This document shows positions 1 to 7,044 of a stretch of DNA of 39,638 nucleotides, piece by piece. The notes under the pieces were generated by a model. That model ran no database searches, was not told the origin of the DNA, and was given only the letters and a program-made list of their open reading frames with translations. Position numbers and translations under genes: made by a program. The stretch comes from Gammaproteobacteria bacterium (GTDB taxonomy: Bacteria; Pseudomonadota; Gammaproteobacteria; Steroidobacterales; PWYM01), in NCBI GenBank assembly GCA_007693855.1, contig RECU01000043.1, positions 1 to 39,638 on the forward strand. Direction: 5' to 3'. How positions within the stretch are numbered: position 1 is the first letter of the stretch; the number at the start of each line of letters is the position of its first letter.

Positions 1-187
1 AATAACGGCGCGCCGGTTCCGGCAGATCGGCCACCCGCTCGGGGGTGAACCGCTCAGGATGCTGCGGCTGCAGCGAAGCCAGTCGCTGCCACTCGATACG
101 ATCTGCGCGGCGGTCCAGCGCCAGCAGCACGGCCATGGCCAGGACGCCAAGAACCAGCGCGAGGAGAATTCCGATTACAAATCTCAC
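1..187 (-). CDS. Partial membrane-anchored protein, possibly DUF6544-like (3' end outside the window)
   Basis: Only the first 62 or so codons are present; the rest lies beyond base 1. On the minus strand a GTG at 187 begins a protein with a strong hydrophobic N-terminal segment (about residues 4-25, rich in I, L, V, A), followed by a charged stretch and an LPEPARRY motif at the edge. From memory, proteins annotated DUF6544 carry a similar LPEPVRRYF-type motif after an N-terminal anchor. An in-frame GTG twelve bases upstream (199) is an equally possible start; a GGTGGA-like sequence precedes 187 at reasonable spacing. Function is unknown, and the family call is tentative because so little of the protein is visible. 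Confidence 0.5.
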   Translation of the reverse strand, partial: MRFVIGILLALVLGVLAMAVLLALDRRADRIEWQRLASLQPQHPERFTPERVADLPEPARRY

Positions 188-445
188 CGTGGATTCCACC
201 GCGCTGGACCCGTGGACACAGCGTCTTTGTCCGCGTGCGTCAGGCCGCCCGACTTGCCGCGAGGCCGTGCACTGGTTGGGGCCATCGGAGCATAGCACCG
301 AGTGGGAATTCGCAGGAGGGTGTCGGGCGCGGATATCCAGCAACGTCCGGACTTTCACTGTGCGGTGGCGAACGGTACGCCGGCGCCCACCACCGTAGCC
401 TCGATCTCTATCTTTCCTGCGTCGACAGACGCCTGCTGGAGCGCG
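188..445. other. Intergenic region between divergent genes (1-187 minus, 449-655 plus)
   Basis: These 258 bases separate two divergently transcribed genes, so promoters for both should lie here. I see no convincing -35/-10 pair, palindrome or repeat. Short open frames crossing it have no recognisable content or ribosome binding sites. Confidence 0.4.
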
Positions 446-448
446 ATG

Positions 449-655
449 ATGACGAGTAAATTCATAATTGGCCTGGTGCTGCTGGCCATTGGACTGCTGC
501 TGTTTTTCCTGGGCTACCAGTCCTCCCAGGGCCTCGATGATCAGGTCACCGAGGCTCTCACGGGCGAATACACGGACAGCACGGTCTGGTACTGGGTGCT
601 CGGCGCCATCAGCAGTGCCGCCGGCGTGGCCATGCTGCTGCTTGGACGCAAGTAA
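449..655 (+). CDS. DUF3185 family small membrane protein
   Basis: A 68-residue protein with two predicted transmembrane segments (about residues 4-21 and 47-64) joined by a polar loop containing YQSSQGLDDQVTEALTG and a TDSTVWYW segment. This layout matches the DUF3185 family of small inner-membrane proteins, whose function is not known. ATG codons occur at 446 and 449; a GGAG at 438-441 sits four bases before the first and seven before the second, so 449 is preferred. The open frame extends upstream to 302, but that part is polar, has no family similarity and lacks a good ribosome binding site. It converges on the sortase-substrate gene, 35 bp away. Confidence 0.75.
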   Translation: MTSKFIIGLVLLAIGLLLFFLGYQSSQGLDDQVTEALTGEYTDSTVWYWVLGAISSAAGVAMLLLGRK

Positions 656-668
656 CCAGGCAGGATCG

Positions 669-688
669 GCGCCGGCACCTTACGGCGC
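669..688. terminator. Weak hairpin between convergent genes
   Basis: A perfect 6-bp stem (GCGCCG at 669-674 with CGGCGC at 683-688) with an 8-base loop lies between the stop of the DUF3185 gene (655) and the stop of the sortase substrate (691). There is no T-run on either strand, so terminator function is uncertain. Confidence 0.25.
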
Positions 689-690
689 GG

Positions 691-1335
691 TCAGCAGGCC
701 TGCGACCGGCGAATCAGCCGCACCGTCAGTGCCCCGAACAGCGACAGCAGCCCGGCGAACGCGAACCATGGCAGCGGACTGGCCGTCGCCGGCAGCACAT
801 CTGCGCGCGGCTGCGTCGCAGCGGTCCTGACCGGCGCCGGTGAGGTCGCCGCCGGGGTCGACGGCGCTCGACGGACGATCGCGATCTCCTCGAGAGGCGC
901 GCCGGGCTGACTCACGAAGCCATACTGGCCTTCGGGGACATACAGGTTGACCACCTGGTCACGGCGCAGCTGTGCGAAGGGCACGGCGCGGTTATCGATA
1001 TAGGCGACCTGGCCCGTGGCAGGCTCGAGCACCACGTTTTCGATCGGACGATTGCGGCTGTCACGGATGCTGAACAGGACATTGCCGTCCGCCTCGACAC
1101 GGGTGAAAGCCGCCTGGAAGCGCGCCCAGTTTTGCTCACGGACGACAACCACCTCCTGGCACGCCTCGATCAGTCGCGGGTGGTTGGTGATCATGTCCTG
1201 GTTCCAGTCCACGTCGGCGCAGCTTCTGGCCTGGGTGCGTTCCCTGGGAAACGGCTGTTGCTGGGCGTCGGCCACGCTGAGCACTGAGGTGCCCAGGATC
1301 AATGCCGTCAGGGTCATGCAGTGAAAAGCTTTCAT
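691..1335 (-). CDS. Secreted protein with C-terminal LPATA sortase signal (putative sortase substrate)
   Basis: This 214-residue protein has an N-terminal signal peptide (about residues 1-24, ending VADA before QQQ) and a small extracytoplasmic domain (about 35-155) with two cysteines, C39 and C59, which could form a disulfide. A proline/alanine/threonine-rich linker (about 157-180) follows. The C-terminus is a classic sorting signal: LPATA at 181-185, a hydrophobic segment (about 190-206), then a basic tail RLIRRSQ. The LPxTA form is the type attributed to class D sortases in the family literature. The gene starts 14 bp after the sortase gene stops and has its own AGAGGA ribosome binding site six bases before ATG 1335, so the two are almost certainly an operon. 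Covalent anchoring is inferred; the target in the envelope is unknown. Confidence 0.8.
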   Translation of the reverse strand: MKAFHCMTLTALILGTSVLSVADAQQQPFPRERTQARSCADVDWNQDMITNHPRLIEACQEVVVVREQNWARFQAAFTRVEADGNVLFSIRDSRNRPIENVVLEPATGQVAYIDNRAVPFAQLRRDQVVNLYVPEGQYGFVSQPGAPLEEIAIVRRAPSTPAATSPAPVRTAATQPRADVLPATASPLPWFAFAGLLSLFGALTVRLIRRSQAC

Positions 1336-1349
1336 AGGTCGTCCTCTGA

Positions 1350-1964
1350 TTAAATCAATACGCTCGCCACAACGGCGCGCACGATGTAGCGTTGTGGCGC
1401 GCTACCGATGAAATTGAACGGATAGCAGGTGACCAGCGTCAGCACGGCCTCGCCCGTGTCATCGAGGACATGGATGTCGCGTGGGTTTACGACCTGCAGC
1501 TCGGTGATCCGATAAACCAGTACCTGGTCGGGGGTGCCCAACTCGATCAGGTCGCCCACAGCCACGTCTTTCAGGCTGCGGAAATGACTGTCGCGATGGG
1601 CGGCGATGCCCACGTTTCCCGTGCTGCCCGGAAACGCTGTCCCCTCCACCAGTCCCGCACCTCGCCGGAGCACGTACTCCGTGGTGCCGAGAAAAACCGG
1701 TACTTCCAGTCCAACCCCGGGAATACGCAGCACTGCGATGACCGTATCGGCGGGCGGCGGCTCTTCGGGGTCGGTGTCCGGCCCGGACGCGTCTGGTTCG
1801 CCAGCCTGCGGCTCGATCATCCAGCCGGAAGGGATGAGTGCCTGTCCCTCGGTGAATGCGCCAAGGCTTTGCCGTGAGAGCTGTTCGCCATGGTGGTGAC
1901 CGCCCAGGTAGACGCTGATGAGCGTCGTGCCAAGCAGCCACAGCAGGAGTTCACAAGTCTTCAT
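1350..1964 (-). CDS. Class D-like sortase (cysteine transpeptidase)
   Basis: A 204-residue sortase. An N-terminal hydrophobic segment (about 5-21) anchors it in the inner membrane with the catalytic domain outside. It is followed by a Pro/Asp/Glu-rich linker (about 52-73) and the sortase beta-barrel (about 75-200). The three catalytic residues are all visible: H123 in GIAAHRDSHFRSL, C180 in LTLVTCYPF and R192 in APQRYIVRA. The TLVTCYPF context is typical of class D sortases. These enzymes cut an LPxTx motif and join the new carboxyl end to an amine acceptor. It is the first gene of an operon with the LPATA-tailed protein immediately downstream. Sortases are uncommon in bacteria with an outer membrane. 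No strong ribosome binding site is seen before ATG 1964. Confidence 0.88.
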   Translation of the reverse strand: MKTCELLLWLLGTTLISVYLGGHHHGEQLSRQSLGAFTEGQALIPSGWMIEPQAGEPDASGPDTDPEEPPPADTVIAVLRIPGVGLEVPVFLGTTEYVLRRGAGLVEGTAFPGSTGNVGIAAHRDSHFRSLKDVAVGDLIELGTPDQVLVYRITELQVVNPRDIHVLDDTGEAVLTLVTCYPFNFIGSAPQRYIVRAVVASVLI

Positions 1965-2137
1965 GGTCTCGGGTTGCAGCCTACTGAATCGTGTGGACGT
2001 GGAATCACAGGGTGCGATATCTGCGCATCGGCCTCTGTACGCGAGCGCGCATAGCGGGACGCTGCAGCACAGCCTGTGCCCTGCGTGGCAAAGACGCTGT
2101 GGTATTCTGGTTTACCGAAAGGACGGAGAACGCAGCG
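1965..2137. other. Divergent intergenic region: sortase operon / Crp-Fnr gene
   Basis: These 173 bases hold the start regions of both divergent transcripts. A TATTCT at 2103-2108 could be a -10 element for the plus-strand regulator, but no matching -35 is seen. Its position suggests the Crp/Fnr regulator could control the sortase operon; no clear Crp/Fnr-type palindrome was found. Confidence 0.3.
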
Positions 2138-3028
2138 ATGAGTCAGCATGCGGAAGAGACCTCTGTCACCGAGCGCAGAAGCGGTGCCCGCGGCCGGAAA
2201 GCCGTCGGCGCGGCACCAAATCCTGAGCAGAATCAACTCCTGGCGGCCTTGCCGCAGGATGTGCGCGACCGAATCTTCTCCTCTCTTGAACTCTTCCCGC
2301 TGCCATTGGGGAAGTGTCTGTATGAATCCGGTGACGAGCTCTCGCACGTCTACTTTCCGACCGATTCGATCGTCTCCCTGCTGTATGTCATGGAGGATGG
2401 GGCGTCTGCCGAGATCTCGGTAGTCGGTAACGAGGGCGTGGTGGGTGTCTCGCTGTTCATGGGTGGAGGCAGCACGCCAAGCCGCGCTGTCGTCCAGAGC
2501 GGCGGTCAGTCCTATCGACTGCCGGCCCGGCTGGTCAGACAGGAGTTCGACCGGCACGGTGATCTGCTGGTGGTCATGCTGCGCTACACCCAGGCGCTGA
2601 TCACACAGATGGCACAGACGGCGGTGTGCAACCGGCATCACACGATAGATCAGCAGCTGTGTCGCTGGCTGTTGATGTCGCTGGATCGTCTGCCGGGTAA
2701 CACCCTGGTGATGACGCAGGAGCTGATTGCCAACATGCTCGGGGTACGCCGAGAAGGGGTGACCGAGGCCGCGGGCCGCTTGCAGCGGCTTGGCGTGATC
2801 ACCTATCGGCGGGGACACATCACCGTGCTCGACCGGCCGACTCTCGAGAAGCTCACCTGCGAGTGCTACGAGGTGGTCAAGCGCGAGACCGACCGGCTGG
2901 TGCCCTATGGCAGGAACACACGCGCCGCCCCCCCCGTTGAATCAAAAAAAACCCCCGACCTCGTTCGGTCGGGGGCTCAAACTGCCGATCATCAGGGGGG
3001 TGATGATGGGAGGGGCAGACGGGTTTAA
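2138..3028 (+). CDS. Crp/Fnr family transcriptional regulator
   Basis: A 296-residue regulator with an N-terminal cyclic-nucleotide-binding-type beta-barrel (about residues 45-145, with VYFPTDSIVSLLYVMEDG and SVVGNEGVVG) and a C-terminal winged helix-turn-helix (about 165-235; recognition region TQELIANMLGVRREGVTEAA). The CNRHHTIDQQLCRWLLM segment is typical of a large proteobacterial Crp/Fnr subgroup whose ligand is usually unknown. No N-terminal Fnr-type Fe-S cysteine cluster is present. ATG 2138 is preceded by GGAG nine bases upstream. Family similarity ends near residue 258. The last 30 or so codons (2936-3028) run through the terminator of the opposite gene and look non-coding. A run of eight C at 2928-2935 precedes them; one more C would give a TGA stop at once. 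Confidence 0.88.
   Translation: MSQHAEETSVTERRSGARGRKAVGAAPNPEQNQLLAALPQDVRDRIFSSLELFPLPLGKCLYESGDELSHVYFPTDSIVSLLYVMEDGASAEISVVGNEGVVGVSLFMGGGSTPSRAVVQSGGQSYRLPARLVRQEFDRHGDLLVVMLRYTQALITQMAQTAVCNRHHTIDQQLCRWLLMSLDRLPGNTLVMTQELIANMLGVRREGVTEAAGRLQRLGVITYRRGHITVLDRPTLEKLTCECYEVVKRETDRLVPYGRNTRAAPPVESKKTPDLVRSGAQTADHQGGDDGRGRRV
2944..2975 (-). terminator. Rho-independent terminator of the DUF4398-OmpA operon
   Basis: A perfect 9-bp GC-rich stem (CCCCCGACC at 2952-2960 with GGTCGGGGG at 2967-2975, 6-base loop) is followed on the minus strand by eight consecutive T (A-run 2944-2951 on the plus strand). It lies 65 bp past the stop of the OmpA-type gene (3040), so it terminates that minus-strand operon. 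It overlaps the apparent 3' end of the Crp/Fnr reading frame. Confidence 0.88.
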
Positions 3029-3039
3029 TCCTGCATAAG

Positions 3040-3912
3040 TCAGTTGGACCGTGCGCTGCTGGCCACGTTGGAGATCACCACTTCCACGCGACGGTTCTGC
3101 TGCCGACCGGTGGCGGTATCGTTGCCGGCCACCGGCGACCCCTGGCCCAGGCCTGACGTGGCCAGGCGATCGGCACTCACGCCCTGTCGCACCAGGTAAG
3201 CCTTGACCGAGTCGGCCCGGCGCTGCGAGAGCAGGAAGTTCGATGACTCGCTGCCAACACTGTCGGTGTGGCCTTCAATCAGCACGGTGCGATCCGGATA
3301 CTCCTGGAGGAAGTTCGCGAGCTTGTTCAGGTTCGGGCCTGCGCCGCCCGTAAGCTCGGCGCTCCCGGTGGCGAACAGCAGATCACCCAGTGTCACGACG
3401 AGACCATGATCGGTCTCCCTGGCGTTGAGCTCATCAATTTGCCGCTGTAGGGCAAGCATGTCCTGCCGCGCGGCGTCGGCACCCATCCGCGCGCTCTCCG
3501 CGTCGGCGCGCGCCGAGCGGGCATCGAGTCTTGCCCGGTCGGCCTCCATGGTGCGGGCCTCGAGGCGGGCGCGCTCACTCTGCTCGCTCAACGCCTGACG
3601 CTGGTCCTGGTAAAGACGGCTCTGCGCCCGGGCCCTGGCGATATCGACCTTGTGATCGGCCACGAGGACGAGATGACGGGCGTACGCCGTGTCCTTGCGC
3701 GGCTCCTCGGCCGCAGCCACGGCTGTTGCTGCGTCGCGGATTTCGACCGGGGCGAGATTAGCCAGCTGCGCCTCCGACTGCAGCGCGACCAGCTTGGTCC
3801 GGGCGGTGTCTGCGCCCTCTGGTGCCATCAGCGGCGTGGCGCAGGCGGAGATGAGCAGGACGCCAGTGGCCAGGAGGATACCCTTGCTGGCACTACCGAT
3901 CTGTATGTTCAT
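3040..3912 (-). CDS. OmpA family lipoprotein with N-terminal DUF4398-like region
   Basis: A 290-residue outer-membrane lipoprotein. The lipobox ISAC gives lipidated C24. Residues about 35-100 resemble DUF4398, followed by a long Ala/Arg/Glu-rich helix (about 100-165, repeated ARLEA/DARSARADAESAR) likely to be a coiled coil. The C-terminal OmpA peptidoglycan-binding domain spans about 175-283, with LFATGSAELT, IEGHTDSVGS, LSQRRADSVKAYL and QQNRRVEVVI. It should tether the outer membrane to peptidoglycan. It is the second gene of an operon, overlapping the preceding DUF4398 gene by four bases (ATGA), and ends before a strong terminator. The family call is secure; the physiological role is inferred. 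Confidence 0.9.
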   Translation of the reverse strand: MNIQIGSASKGILLATGVLLISACATPLMAPEGADTARTKLVALQSEAQLANLAPVEIRDAATAVAAAEEPRKDTAYARHLVLVADHKVDIARARAQSRLYQDQRQALSEQSERARLEARTMEADRARLDARSARADAESARMGADAARQDMLALQRQIDELNARETDHGLVVTLGDLLFATGSAELTGGAGPNLNKLANFLQEYPDRTVLIEGHTDSVGSESSNFLLSQRRADSVKAYLVRQGVSADRLATSGLGQGSPVAGNDTATGRQQNRRVEVVISNVASSARSN

Positions 3913-4322
3913 TGCGGGGCTCCTCTGGAACGATTCATTTCGGATCTCAAGGTGTCGAGACTCCGTTGCATCTCGTCATTGACCGCCTTGGCCTTGATCT
4001 CCTCGGCCTGGGCATAGGCGAGTTCGGCATGTACCCGCGATTCGATGGCCAGGAACTCTGCTTCGCGCATCTGCTGGTTCTGCACCGCGGTGCGCGCCGC
4101 CCTGAGCTTTTCACGCGACTGGGTCAGCTCCGCGGAAGCGTAATCCGCGACCCGCGACTGCTCGGCATTCGTGATGGCGGATTCTGCCGCCTGCAGTGCC
4201 TGGGTGGGCGGTGGCGGCACGGTGGCGCATGCGCCAAGCGACACAACCGCGACGGCAGCGGCGACGAGCAAGGGCGCACCGCCGATTCCCCGCTTCGCAA
4301 TGGCCTGAACTGGACGGAACAT
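3909..4322 (-). CDS. DUF4398 domain lipoprotein
   Basis: A 137-residue protein with a lipoprotein signal (lipobox SLGAC, lipidated C32). An alpha-helical DUF4398 domain (about 40-130) is rich in Ala, Glu, Gln and Arg, with AESAITNAEQSRVADYASAELTQ at its start. DUF4398 proteins are commonly found beside OmpA-domain lipoproteins; their function is not established. Here the stop overlaps the start of the DUF4398-OmpA gene by four bases, suggesting translational coupling and that the two products act together at the outer membrane. ATG 4322 has an AGGAG seven bases upstream (4330-4334), which is part of an inverted repeat. Confidence 0.83.
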   Translation of the reverse strand: MFRPVQAIAKRGIGGAPLLVAAAVAVVSLGACATVPPPPTQALQAAESAITNAEQSRVADYASAELTQSREKLRAARTAVQNQQMREAEFLAIESRVHAELAYAQAEEIKAKAVNDEMQRSLDTLRSEMNRSRGAPQ

Positions 4323-4330
4323 CTTGCCTC

Positions 4331-4380
4331 TCCTGTGTGAGGGTCACCGGTGCAAGGCTGCACCGGACTTGCTCACAGGA
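4331..4380 (-). promoter_or_regulatory. Inverted repeat in the leader of the DUF4398-OmpA operon that overlaps its ribosome binding site
   Basis: An outer perfect 7-bp stem (4331-4337 with 4374-4380) encloses a perfect 8-bp stem-loop (CCGGTGCA 4347-4354, loop aggc, TGCACCGG 4359-4366). In the minus-strand transcript, the 3' arm of the outer stem contains four of the five bases of the AGGAG used by the gene starting at 4322. Folding could therefore limit translation. The inner hairpin might also end the transcript of the CheB-CheR gene upstream (stop at 4459), but it has no T-run. Confidence 0.5.
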
Positions 4381-4458
4381 TGGCGGATCTGCGCGCGTGC
4401 CTCTGTTCGCTGGCGTACACACCCCGCATCCTGCCGCGCCGGCGGGATGCGCGAGGGG

Positions 4459-7044
4459 TTAGCGTGCGTCCGGGTCCTTGCGCAGCGCGGCTTCGAGCGC
4501 CTTGGTCGCCGTGATATCGACCAGCGTGATCACCAGCCCGTCGATGACGTTGTCCAGGCGACGATAGGGCATGATCCGCACGGAGAACCATTGGTCATCA
4601 TTGGCGGTGATCTGTTTCTCCGTCGGGACCAGCGTACGCAGGGTGGTCAATGCGTCGTCATGCATTTCCGGGTATTGCAGGCTGGTGGTCAGATCGGTGA
4701 GCGGCCGGCCAACGTCACTTTCGCGCAGATTGATGATGCTGGCAGCGCGATCCGTATAGCGCCGGACATTCAGGTCCTGGTCGAGAAACAGGATGGCAAT
4801 CTCGATACTGTTGAGCACATTGGTCATGTCGCTCTGCGCGAGGGCGAGGTCATCGAGTTTGGACTGCAGCTCGTTGTTGATCGTCTGCAGCTCCTCGTTC
4901 ATCGATTGCATCTCTTCTTTCGAGGTGGTCAGTTCTTCGTTGGTCGACTGCAACTCCTCGTTGGTCGACTGCAGCTCTTCGTTGGTCGACTGCAGCTCTT
5001 CGCGTGATGCCCGTGCCTGTTCGCGAAGCCGCAGGATCTCCTGCTCATAATGACGGGGTGGGGCGGCCTGGTCAGTGTGGCCAGCCGCCTGCGTCCGGCC
5101 CGCCCCGCCCTGGGCTTGCGCCGTTGCCGGTACATCGCGGAAGACGATCATGACCATGCTCTTCAACGGCGCGGGCTTCTCCAGGGCCTGGACGGTGACA
5201 TCCACCAGGACCTCACCCTCGGGCGATTGCAGGGACAGACAGGGCAGTTCGATCGGTGTCGACTGGAGCTGGGCCTGGCGAAGCGCATCGGCGACCGGTA
5301 CCCGCAGGCCTTCACGGGCCATGACGTGGATGTTCCAGTTGGCCCGCCCGGCCGCGGGCTCCAGGTATTTTCCAGTGCGCCCGCTGATATAGACGATGTC
5401 ACCCTCGGCGTTGACCACCACGGCCGCGGGTGAGTAGACCTGCAGCAGCAGCTCATCAGCGGCCGTCTGCAGCGCATCCGGTGCAGGGTCGGTTGGGTTG
5501 GAGGGCTGCACGGAGAACTCCTTGCTCATGCTCGAAAGCGGTGGAAACGCCCGCAACAGGAACCCCGGGCCGCCGATGGAGACGGTGTCCTGGCGCAGAT
5601 ACAGGCGCAGCTTCGGATCGATCGGTGCAAACAGCTGGCTGAAGCGACCGACGGTTTCCGACGTGCCCAGCAGCAGGACACCGCCTGGCCGCAGGCTGTA
5701 GTGAAACAGGGGTATCAGCCGGCGCTGCAATGCCGGGTCGAAATAGATCAGCAGGTTCCGGCACAGCAACAGGTCGAGCCGGGTAAAGGGCGGGTCCAGG
5801 ATGACATCGTGCTGGGCGAACAACACCATGTCGCGGATACGCTCGTTGACCCGATAGCCGTTGTCGTGTCGCGTGAAAAAGCGCTCCAGGCGTTCGGCGG
5901 AAACGCTGCTGCTGATCGACAGGGGATAGCTGCCACGGCGTGCGGCGGCGATGGCATCGGGGCTGAGATCCGAGGCGAAGATCTGCAGCGTCACTCCCGG
6001 GTCGCCGGGGTTCGCCGCTTTCGCCTCGCTGAAGGTCATGGCCAGCGAGTAGGCCTCTTCACCGGTGGAGCAGCCGATCACCCAGGCCCGCAGCGTGTGC
6101 TCTGTTGGGGAGCGGGCCAGCAGGTCTGGCAGGGTCTGCTCGCGCAGCATCTGCCACACGGCAGGGTCACGGAAAAAGCTGGTGACACCGATCAGCAGCT
6201 CCTTGAACAGCAGATCGATCTCCGCCGGGTTGGCGGCCAGGAACTCCGCATAGCGGGCGTAGTCGGGAAGACCGTGGATGCTGATCCGGCGCTCGATGCG
6301 CCGACGCAGCGTGCTCTGCTTGTAGAGCGCGAACTCGTGACGGGTTCTTTCATGGAGCAGCGTCAGGATCTGCTGGAGCGCGTCAGCCTCCAGAACGCCT
6401 GGCGCCGTCGCGGGGGTTGCCGGGGTGGGGGTGTCTTCGGTGAGTGGCACACCGGCACAGGCGATCAGGCGCACCGCCAGTTCGGCGGGCGGGGCGATGA
6501 CATCGGCACAGCCGGCGGCAATCACACTGCGTGGCATGGAGTCGAACTGGGCGGTGTCCGGGGTCTGCGCGCCCGTGAGCCCACCGACCGCCTTGATGGC
6601 CTGCGCGCCCAGGGTGCCATCCGAGCCCATGCCGGAGAGGACCACGGCAATGGCGCGTTCCCCCTGGGCACTGGCCAGGGAGGAAAACAGCACGTTCACC
6701 GGCAGACGAAAGCCGCGTGGCTGCGCCGGCGGGGCCAGTCGCAGGGTGCCGTCGGCGATGGTCAATTCAGCGTTGGGTGGGATGACGTAGACGCAATCCG
6801 GCTCGATCTGCATCCCCTGCTCGGCGGCGTGCACCGGCATCGGGGTGATGCGTTGAAGTAGTTCCGGCAGCAAGGCCTTGTGGGTGGGATCGAGATGCTG
6901 CACCACCACGTACGCCAGGCCACTCCTGGGCGGAACATGGCCGAGGAACAGCTCCAGGGCCGGCAGCCCCCCTGCAGACGCTCCGATCCCCACCACGCGG
7001 GTGTGGGGGGCTGCGCCTGCGGAAGACGGCATGCCGCCGCTCAC
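4459..7044 (-). CDS. CheB-CheR fusion protein with coiled coil and PAS domain
   Basis: An 861-residue signalling protein. Residues about 15-195 are a CheB methylesterase domain with catalytic S23 (GASAGG), H50 (VVVQH) and D142 (GMGSDGT); there is no receiver domain in front. Residues about 220-485 are a CheR methyltransferase (SAM-binding GCSTGEEAYS at 325-333, DLLLCRNLLIYF). A PAS-like segment (about 530-640), a long coiled coil of repeated LQSTNEE heptads (about 660-720) and a final PAS domain (about 730-845) follow. Such fusions methylate and demethylate sensory proteins, and many precede a histidine kinase; none is in this window. The GTG start at 7044 overlaps the preceding PAS gene by four bases; an in-frame ATG at 7032 is an alternative. 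Confidence 0.9.
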   Translation of the reverse strand: MSGGMPSSAGAAPHTRVVGIGASAGGLPALELFLGHVPPRSGLAYVVVQHLDPTHKALLPELLQRITPMPVHAAEQGMQIEPDCVYVIPPNAELTIADGTLRLAPPAQPRGFRLPVNVLFSSLASAQGERAIAVVLSGMGSDGTLGAQAIKAVGGLTGAQTPDTAQFDSMPRSVIAAGCADVIAPPAELAVRLIACAGVPLTEDTPTPATPATAPGVLEADALQQILTLLHERTRHEFALYKQSTLRRRIERRISIHGLPDYARYAEFLAANPAEIDLLFKELLIGVTSFFRDPAVWQMLREQTLPDLLARSPTEHTLRAWVIGCSTGEEAYSLAMTFSEAKAANPGDPGVTLQIFASDLSPDAIAAARRGSYPLSISSSVSAERLERFFTRHDNGYRVNERIRDMVLFAQHDVILDPPFTRLDLLLCRNLLIYFDPALQRRLIPLFHYSLRPGGVLLLGTSETVGRFSQLFAPIDPKLRLYLRQDTVSIGGPGFLLRAFPPLSSMSKEFSVQPSNPTDPAPDALQTAADELLLQVYSPAAVVVNAEGDIVYISGRTGKYLEPAAGRANWNIHVMAREGLRVPVADALRQAQLQSTPIELPCLSLQSPEGEVLVDVTVQALEKPAPLKSMVMIVFRDVPATAQAQGGAGRTQAAGHTDQAAPPRHYEQEILRLREQARASREELQSTNEELQSTNEELQSTNEELTTSKEEMQSMNEELQTINNELQSKLDDLALAQSDMTNVLNSIEIAILFLDQDLNVRRYTDRAASIINLRESDVGRPLTDLTTSLQYPEMHDDALTTLRTLVPTEKQITANDDQWFSVRIMPYRRLDNVIDGLVITLVDITATKALEAALRKDPDAR
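4939..5001. repeat. Three tandem 21-bp units encoding coiled-coil heptads
   Basis: Three consecutive 21-bp units (4939-4959, 4960-4980, 4981-5001) begin GTTGGTCGACTGCA on the plus strand. The last two are identical and the first differs at two positions. Each encodes one heptad of the minus-strand CheB-CheR coiled coil. Such a repeat can change copy number in steps of one heptad without breaking the frame. Confidence 0.9.

Noticed and set aside
1961-2818. A 285-codon minus-strand open frame opposite the Crp/Fnr gene
   Set aside because: The plus-strand frame encodes a clear Crp/Fnr protein with a ribosome binding site; the antisense translation is Arg/Gln/His-rich with no domain.
5701-6861. 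A 386-codon plus-strand open frame inside the CheB-CheR gene
   Set aside because: It is a shadow of the CheR and CheB coding region, with no domain of its own.
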